NCBI GenBank assembly: GCA_009760855.2
Contig: WPIO01000088.1
Coordinates: 1,172,501 to 1,195,000, forward strand
DNA length: 22,500 nucleotides
From: Cristatella mucedo
Taxonomy: Eukaryota; Bryozoa; Phylactolaemata; Cristatellidae
Reading direction: 5' to 3'
Shown: positions 17,511-22,500 of the stretch, piece after piece
Layout: every line of letters starts with the position of its first letter
Numbering within the stretch: the stretch's first letter is position 1
Notes under the pieces: generated by a model
The model's input: only the letters and a program-made list of their open reading frames with translations
Database searches by the model: none
What the model was told of the DNA's origin: nothing
Made by a program: the position numbers and the translations under genes

Positions 17511-17855
17511 GGAGGCGCAGGTGACAGGCAGTTGGAGGCGAAGGTGACAGGCAGTTGGAGGCACAGGTGGCAGGATGTTGGAGGCAGAAATGACAGGCTG
17601 TTAGAGGCACAGGTGACAGGATATTGGAGGCACAGGCAACAGGATGTTGGAGGCACAGGTGACAGGCAGTTGGAGGCACAGGCGACAGGCAGTTGGAGGC
17701 ACAGACGACAGGATGTTGGAGGCAGAAATGACAGGCTGTTAGAGGCACAGGCGACAGGATGTTGGAGGCACAGGCGACAGGATGTTGGAGGCACAGGTGA
17801 CAGGATTTTGGAGGCACAGGCGACAGGATGTTGGAGGCACAGGCGACAGGATGTT
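17511..17855. repeat. Minisatellite: 15 units of exactly 23 bp with a six-unit higher-order repeat
   Basis: The unit GGAGGCACAGGCGACAGGAT followed by GTT repeats 15 times without length change. Variant units recur in the same order. Units 1-2 and 7-8 end CAGTT, units 4 and 10 carry GAAATGACAGGCTGTT, and units 5 and 11 begin with A. This gives a 138-bp higher-order period. Frames on both strands stay open because the 23-bp unit lacks stops in several registers. They predict 23-residue peptide repeats (for example Cys-Leu-Gln and Cys-Ala-Ser), which I regard as incidental. Confidence 0.95.
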
Positions 17856-17869
17856 GGGGGCACACGTGT

Positions 17870-18530
17870 GGTGCACCTCAGTGTTGCATTGAGGTGCAGC
17901 TGACTACGCGCAAATCATTCCACGAGCTTCTTTGGCAGTGCGACTTCTTCTTTTCTAGAGTCAAGACTCGAACAAACTTGTACTTACACGTGAGTAGCAG
18001 TCATCAGAGTTAAGGTTCTTGTAACGCGAGTAGCTGCTCGACATTTACTGCCTTAGCGACATTCAGTTAACGAATTCGAGTGGTCTTCGGTAAGGTGGCG
18101 GGAAGAAGCCGGAAGACGTCACGAGACGCGAGAGAGAGAGAGAGAGAGACGAAAGCCTGGCCAGCCGAGAGAACAATATGGTGGAGAGAAAGGAAGTGGA
18201 GTAAAGACGGCGTCTCTATGGGACTACCGCCAGGCGCACGCGTTGCTACGGGAAAAGGTCAGGTCAAGGTCAGCACGCCTTCTCGTCGAATCTTAAGACC
18301 CCAGAAGCCAAGTGAAGCCAAGCGCAGCTACGCAGCAAGTCCTATGGCAGCTCAATGGTGACGGAATGTAGCTCCAATCTGACAGCCGCATCTGCCGTCA
18401 GTTTTCGTCCGGGTAACCCTCGAGACTTTCTATTCTTAGGAGTGAATCAAAACTCGGCCACTTAAGAGCTGCCTATAAACGATGCCCGTTGTCATGGCTC
18501 TGATTTTGCTCTCAAGCTCCTGACGTTAAC
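17870..18530. other. Region without a recognisable gene
   Basis: It contains a short (GA)n run (18131-18150) and an open frame, 18080-18361, with no recognised domain. Nothing further is supported. Confidence 0.4.
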
Positions 18531-18532
18531 GG

Positions 18533-18655
18533 CATTTGCACTTGGTCCTCCACTCGGTCGATCTCGGTTGATCTCGGTCCATTTGCATTCGGTCATCCGC
18601 TTGGTCCATCTCGGTCCATTTGCATTCGGTCTTCTACTCGGTCCATCATGCTCGC
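18533..18655. repeat. Three imperfect tandem units (about 37-47 bp) beginning CATTTGCA
   Basis: Units start at 18533, 18580 and 18617. They share CATTTGCA(C/T)T(T/C)GGTC, a CACTCGGTC/CGCTTGGTC/TACTCGGTC segment and CATCTCGGTC. The first unit has a 10-bp internal duplication, ATCTCGGTTG. Confidence 0.8.
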
Positions 18656-19337
18656 CGAACAATTTTAAGGTCAACCAAATCTACCGAAGCGCGTAACATA
18701 GGACGGCAGCACAGCCCGATGCCGACGGAGCGTTCAGCGAGCTCAATGAACCGCAAGGTCAGCGCAAGGTCAACCCGCTCGGCAGGCCGGCCTGGGGCAG
18801 CTTGAAGCGGCTGGTTCGTCTGGGTCGGAGCGACGGGCGATCGGATCCTCTAGACGATCGGATAAAGGCCCCGAGCAGCGCTGGCTGCATGTAAAGCCGA
18901 TATTTATCCTCTGCGGCGGAGATCTCGTGCACGCGTGCTGTGATCTCGTGCACGCATCGGTCGCCACGCGTGCAACCCGTGCGTGCAGCAGCGGCGGCGT
19001 GCGAGCGATCGTGGCAGGGCGAATTCACGTCAGCTTGCTGATTTCCCGCGAGATCGCGTCGACTCGAGAAAGAAAAAAAGGTCCTTCCCACCAATGACTC
19101 TCACTATGGCTGTTGCAACGTTGCAAAGTGAGCGCTATGCGTAGGAAAAGGAAGCAGCAGCGCAGCTCGCTTGCTCGCTCGCTCCGATGCCGATCGGTGA
19201 TCGATGAACGACGATCGATGACTGTCAGATCCTTGATCGCGGAACTTTGAACTCAGCCCCTCGATGAACGGCCAATGCGAGTCGTGGTAGCGATCTCGAT
19301 GCTTGCTCGGGCACATCGACGGTAGCATAGCCACGGC
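18656..19337. other. Region without a recognisable gene
   Basis: Short GATCG-rich words and CTCGTGCACGC repeats (about 18925 and 18945) are visible. Open frames on the reverse strand have no motif I recognise. Confidence 0.4.
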
Positions 19338-19508
19338 GAGCCGCCGTCATCGCGAAGTAGGTAAGGCGGTTGCTCTTCCTGACCTCGCTCCCGAGGTTGT
19401 ATGGGTTCGAATCCTGCGTTGGACGATCCTTTTAATTGCCGCCACAAGCGGTGGCGATAGCCCTCAAGGCCCTTCCGGTGCTATGTAAAAAAGAGGCTGC
19501 TAAATCAG
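19338..19508 (+). mobile_element. tRNA-derived SINE, family B, copy 1
   Basis: The head includes GTAGGTAAGGCGGTTGCTCT, a hairpin of the long-variable-arm type (ACCTCG...CGAGGT, about 19382-19397) and a perfect RNA polymerase III B box, GTTCGAATC (19405-19413). The body reads GCGGTGGCGATAGCCCTCAA, GGCCCTTCCGGTGCTATG and GAGGCTGCTAAATCAG. A second copy at 20284-20550 shares head and body. The element continues into an AT-rich 3' tract. It is probably derived from a class II (Leu/Ser-like) tRNA, judging from the extra hairpin. Confidence 0.8.
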
Positions 19509-19745
19509 TATTTTTATATGCTTATTATCAATATTTTTATTTGTATTTATATTGCATTTATATTTTTATATGTATATCATATCCTTGTATCTTTCATATT
19601 TTTATTGTAGTATATCTTTCATATTTTGATTGTAGTATTTATTTATTTGTTTATATTTATATCTATAAATGATAAATTGTATTTTATCATATTTTTATTG
19701 TACCACATTTTTATTTTTATATATTTATATTTATATTTTATATTC
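19500..19745. repeat. AT-rich tract with a 25-bp duplication, downstream of SINE-B
   Basis: TATTTTTATAT-type words fill about 245 bp. A 25-bp unit (TATCTTTCATATTTT(T/G)ATTG then TAGTA) repeats at 19588 and 19613. It directly follows the SINE body, so it may be an expanded SINE tail. Confidence 0.75.
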
Positions 19746-20283
19746 GCATTTTAATAGCGCGACGGCAATCAACGTCGCCCTATAGCCGCCATAAAGGGTA
19801 AAGGGAAGGTGGCCACCAGCTGGCACTAGCCCTGACCTGACGTGACCTTGGTCCGTCGAGACAGGCCTTCTTACCAGCCGAAACGCCCACTCCTCCGCTT
19901 CCCACGATTGGCTGCGTCTGGAAAGATCAAGGTCGGGCCATCTACCTCGCAAGTTCTGGCAAAGCGGCATGGCCGTGATGCAATGACAAGTCAGCGGTGG
20001 CCCGTCCGGCTGGACACGCCTCAGCGCACGGCCGGATACCCGTCGCTCTTTAGGGGACAGAGGCCGGTAAGTAGCCGGCAGGATAGCTGGCTGATTAGAT
20101 CGAAGCCGTCAATTATTAAACGTCCGCTTCCTTATAATCCAATCTGAGGGGGCGCTAATAATCTCTAGGGCCAGGCATAATCCGATTGGTGAGAGTGTCT
20201 TGATTCCTTTATCTGGCTGGCTCTACCCGTTAAGCCATGCACGTTGTTTTGATTCGTAATTGCTCCGTAAAGCACGGTAATAT
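19746..20283. other. Region without a recognisable gene
   Basis: An open frame at 19842-20147 has no recognised domain. No repeat or RNA gene is evident. Confidence 0.4.
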
Positions 20284-20386
20284 GGCACACTCGTTAAGGC
20301 GGCTGCTCTTCACGACCTCGGTCCCGAGGTCGTAGGTTCGAATAATAATAATGATAATGCACTCGATAAAGCGCCCTCAGAGAACT

Positions 20387-20447
<61 letters not shown>

Positions 20448-20550
20448 GGCAAATCCTGCGGTGGGCTATCCTTCATTGCCGCTGCAAGCTGCGGTGATAG
20501 CCTTCAAGGCTCTTCTGTCGCTATGCAAAGAGAGGCAGTTAAATCAGCCT
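20284..20550 (+). mobile_element. SINE family B, copy 2, split by a LINE tail
   Basis: The head (20284-20342) has CTCGTTAAGGCGGCTGCTCT, the CGACCTCGG...CCGAGGTCG hairpin and the first seven bases of the B box, GTTCGAA (20336-20342). The rest (AATCCTGCG, then GCGGTGATAGCCTTCAAGGC and GCAGTTAAATCAG) resumes at about 20451. The intervening 108 bp is a reverse LINE tail. The SINE is thus older than the LINE-tail insertion, which destroyed its B box. GCAGTTAAATCAGCCTACG is duplicated just downstream (about 20535-20580). Confidence 0.85.
20343..20450 (-). mobile_element. LINE 3' tail with (CT)28, nested in SINE-B
   Basis: (AAT)n, then GCACTCGATAAAGCGCCCTC and AGAGAACTCAATCT, then CT repeats (20391-20446) and AGGC. 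It is the reverse complement of the LINE tail with the AGAGAG stem strand expanded into (AG)n. No UTR or coding sequence is present. The junctions share at most one to four bases (AA or CGAA/GCAA). Confidence 0.85.
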
Positions 20551-20554
20551 ACGG

Positions 20555-21340
20555 CAGTTAAGCAGTTAAATCAGCCTACGATTCGAACGCACCACCGTGA
20601 AGAGCGTCAGCAAGACGCGAAGTCGTGAAGAGCGAGCCCTTTGCCTCGTTGGTTTTATGACGGCTCAGCAGCTTAGACTCGTTTCGTACATTTACTACAC
20701 ATTAGCATGCAGTAAAAGAAACTTGTTTTCAGTGAGGAGGTCTCGGCCGTGTCAGCCATCGAGAGATTAAGCACATGAAATAGTCACGGTGTAGCCTGAA
20801 TTCGTCAATGAGCATCTGACCAGTCAGCATCTCTCAATGCTTATGCAGACTTGAAGCTTGAGAACAGAGCCAATGCACCCCTGCATGCCGAGAGAGCTCT
20901 TGCATTCCAACCGCTTCCGGCTGCAGCAGCTGATTCCTCCGCAGCCGCATCCGGCGGCCTAACCTGATACAACCCGGGCACTTGGTAGCAGCCAGTGACA
21001 AGCGCCCGTACGTCACTGACGCCATATTGCGAGAAGTGGCTTGCCACAGCAATGGCTCGCTGTGCTAAGTGGCAAAACGCGAGTGCCTGGTCACGTGTGC
21101 TTGCTGACACGAGTCAAATGCACTCAGCTGCCGCCATTGCCAAAACCCATTCTCAGCGCGAGCGGGTCTGTCAGTGCACGGATACAAAATAGCGGTCGAA
21201 CTTCCACACTCTTTCTAACTCGTTAAATTGCCCTCGCTCTCTCTCGCCCTCTTTCTGTCTCTTAGCTCAAGCGTCCATTGAGCATCAATTAATTGCATAC
21301 GCCAAGTGCGGCAATCAGCAGCTGCGGTCTGCGCCTGTTG
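20555..21340. other. Region without a recognisable gene
   Basis: No recognised protein or repeat family. One stretch (20575-20640, reverse) has weak similarity to the SINE-B head. Open frames near 20.84-21.1 kb (reverse) lack motifs. Confidence 0.4.
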
Positions 21341-21344
21341 CTTC

Positions 21345-21400
21345 TTTTGCAGCAAACTTAAATTGCCTGGAAAAGATTGAGTTCTCTTGATAATAATAAT
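21345..21400 (+). mobile_element. Diverged LINE tail, forward, opposing the next element
   Basis: GCAGCAAACTTAAATTGCCT, GGAAAAGATTGAGTTCTCTT and GA lead into (AAT)n/(ATT)n. It resembles the LINE tail but lacks the GGGCGCTT half of the outer stem. Confidence 0.65.
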
Positions 21401-22500
21401 ATTATTATTATTAATGTTGATAGAGCCCTCAAGAGAACTCAATATCTTTCTAGGTGCTTTACAATTGCTGTAAAGGAAACACGATCAAATGGTTAGTGGT
21501 AGCATGTTCAATGAAATATAAGAATAACATGGTCATACGCAGGGTCAGCATTCAAGTGTGGTTAGTGGCAGCATGCACAGTGTCAGCTCATGTAAGCATA
21601 TAAAGGGCGAATCACAGGGACCCACTGAATACTGTGATAAATAGGTGCTTTTTTAGTAACGTGGTCAAGTCAGGAGATGACGTGATGCAAATCGAGAATG
21701 AGTTCCAGGCTTTGGGAGCGTACGCACTAAAAATGCGGTCTTCATAGGATTTGAGGTTTGTACGAGGTATGTGTAAACAGTTAGATTCCGACAAGCGGGT
21801 GGTACGATGCTTAGCCTGGTGTGGGAGTAGATCAGATCTGATAGGTAGGCTGAAGCCAAAGAATGAAGGGACCTGAAAGTGAGTGATAAAACCTTGAAAT
21901 CGATGCGCTGCTTGACTGGGAGCCAGTGCAGGTCGCGAGAAGTGGTGTGATTTGGAAACTCCGACGATCACAGCAGACAAGCTTAACTGCAGAGTTTTTC
22001 ACCTGCTGGTAGACCAGCAGCAGTGAATTACAAAAGTCCAGACGGGATGTCGCGAATGCATAGACCAATTTAGTGTAATATCCCTGTCTAAACAAGACCG
22101 AATTGCAGCAATCTTATGTAGCTGAAATTAGGCAGGCTTGGCTTTGGAGCTGATGTGGTCGTCTAATGGTCACTTTGGAACATGACACTAGATTTCGTGC
22201 AGATCCAACAGGAGATATGCTGGCAGGGCCGATTTTGAGCGTTGGCCTTTCCAATTTCCGAATTATACATGGTTTTCCCATAACCAGAAAGTTGGTTTTA
22301 TTATCATTCAATTTAAGAAAGTTTGCTGCCATCCATGCGCTGATCTCATCAATATATGCAGAAAGGAAGTTGGGAGAATTCGACGTGCTGGAGGGCTGTG
22401 AGGGATCAAAGCAAAGATACAACTGAGTGTCACCCAAATAGACGTTACAGCTTAGGCCATGCTTGGCAATCACATTGGCGAGAGGGAGAAAATAAACCGT
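21401..22500 (-). pseudogene. Long LINE copy, reverse, frameshifted, running off the window end
   Basis: In reverse from the window edge, it reads VYFLPLANVIAKHGLSCNVY, then LGDTQLYLCFDPSQPSSTS, IDEISAWMAANFLKLNDNK, LERPTLKIGPASISPVGSAR, and then shifts frame at the NLGVIF site through loss of two bases. SRLDFCNSLL (about 22065-22035) and a further frame with LPHQAKHRTTR, AWNS and FSGSL follow, stopping at 21612-21614. The 3' UTR and stem-loop tail end in (ATT)n near 21410. The catalytic YADD box is YLGD (22440-22429). It keeps RT sequence missing from the 11-kb copy, so it shows what that element lost. Several frameshifts show that it is dead. Confidence 0.9.

Noticed and set aside
17315-17903. 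Repeat protein encoded by the 23-bp minisatellite (both strands)
   Set aside because: The 23-bp period is not a multiple of three, so the frame cycles through all registers. Open frames on both strands are due to absence of stops in the unit.
20575-20640. Third SINE-B head in reverse orientation (GCTCTTCACGACTTCG and GTTCGAATC on the reverse strand)
   Set aside because: Only short words match the SINE-B head, and the spacing and body do not follow. Too weak to list as an element.

Overview
This is repeat-dense eukaryotic DNA, almost certainly intergenic or intronic sequence from an animal. Support comes from long (TA)n, (CA)n, (CT)n, (CAG)n and (ATT)n microsatellites, several minisatellites, two families of tRNA-derived SINEs, and about a dozen decayed pieces of non-LTR retrotransposons (LINEs) of the CR1/L2 type. 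The LINE 3' tail (a short GCGCC...GGGCGC stem-loop followed by (ATT)n) and the dense microsatellites suggest a marine invertebrate, perhaps a gastropod mollusc. That placement is an inference and is uncertain. I found no convincing host protein-coding exon, rRNA, functional tRNA, CRISPR array or prokaryotic operon. Most open reading frames are translated microsatellites.

Layout. 1-2.6 kb: GC-mixed sequence with CAG clusters, a duplicated TCACGTGA unit, AT-rich tracts and a reverse LINE remnant. 2.6-4.6 kb: an alternating CA/TG block, a SINE (family A), a (CT)n tract and a LINE tail. 4.6-5.8 kb: a reverse LINE 3' end, then a large AT-rich inverted repeat whose right arm splits a forward LINE reverse-transcriptase (RT) gene. 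5.8-8.3 kb: GC-rich sequence with CAG/CTG arrays. 8.35-8.56 kb: a second SINE-A ending in a perfect tail-to-tail palindrome. 9.2-10.9 kb: a direct repeat, a LINE tail and a CAG-rich minisatellite. 11.0-11.94 kb: the best LINE copy, with an intact 3' coding end, 3' UTR and tail. 12.6-15.03 kb: a LINE graveyard in both orientations, with a GATC-rich block and then a long (TA)n tract. 15.29-15.37 kb: six CACGTG boxes at exact 13-bp spacing. 15.9-16.4 kb: another reverse LINE 3' end. 17.5-17.86 kb: a 23-bp minisatellite with higher-order structure. 19.3-20.55 kb: two SINE-B copies, the second split inside its B box by a LINE tail. 21.35-22.5 kb: two opposed LINE tails, then a long frameshifted reverse LINE that runs off the window.

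How the parts relate. The LINEs would supply the RT. SINE-A carries a 3' end resembling the LINE tail stem-loop, so it is probably mobilised by this LINE family. The (ATT)n and probably some (CT)n and (TA)n tracts appear to grow out of LINE and SINE tails. Three sites show opposed, tail-to-tail or inverted arrangements around such tails.
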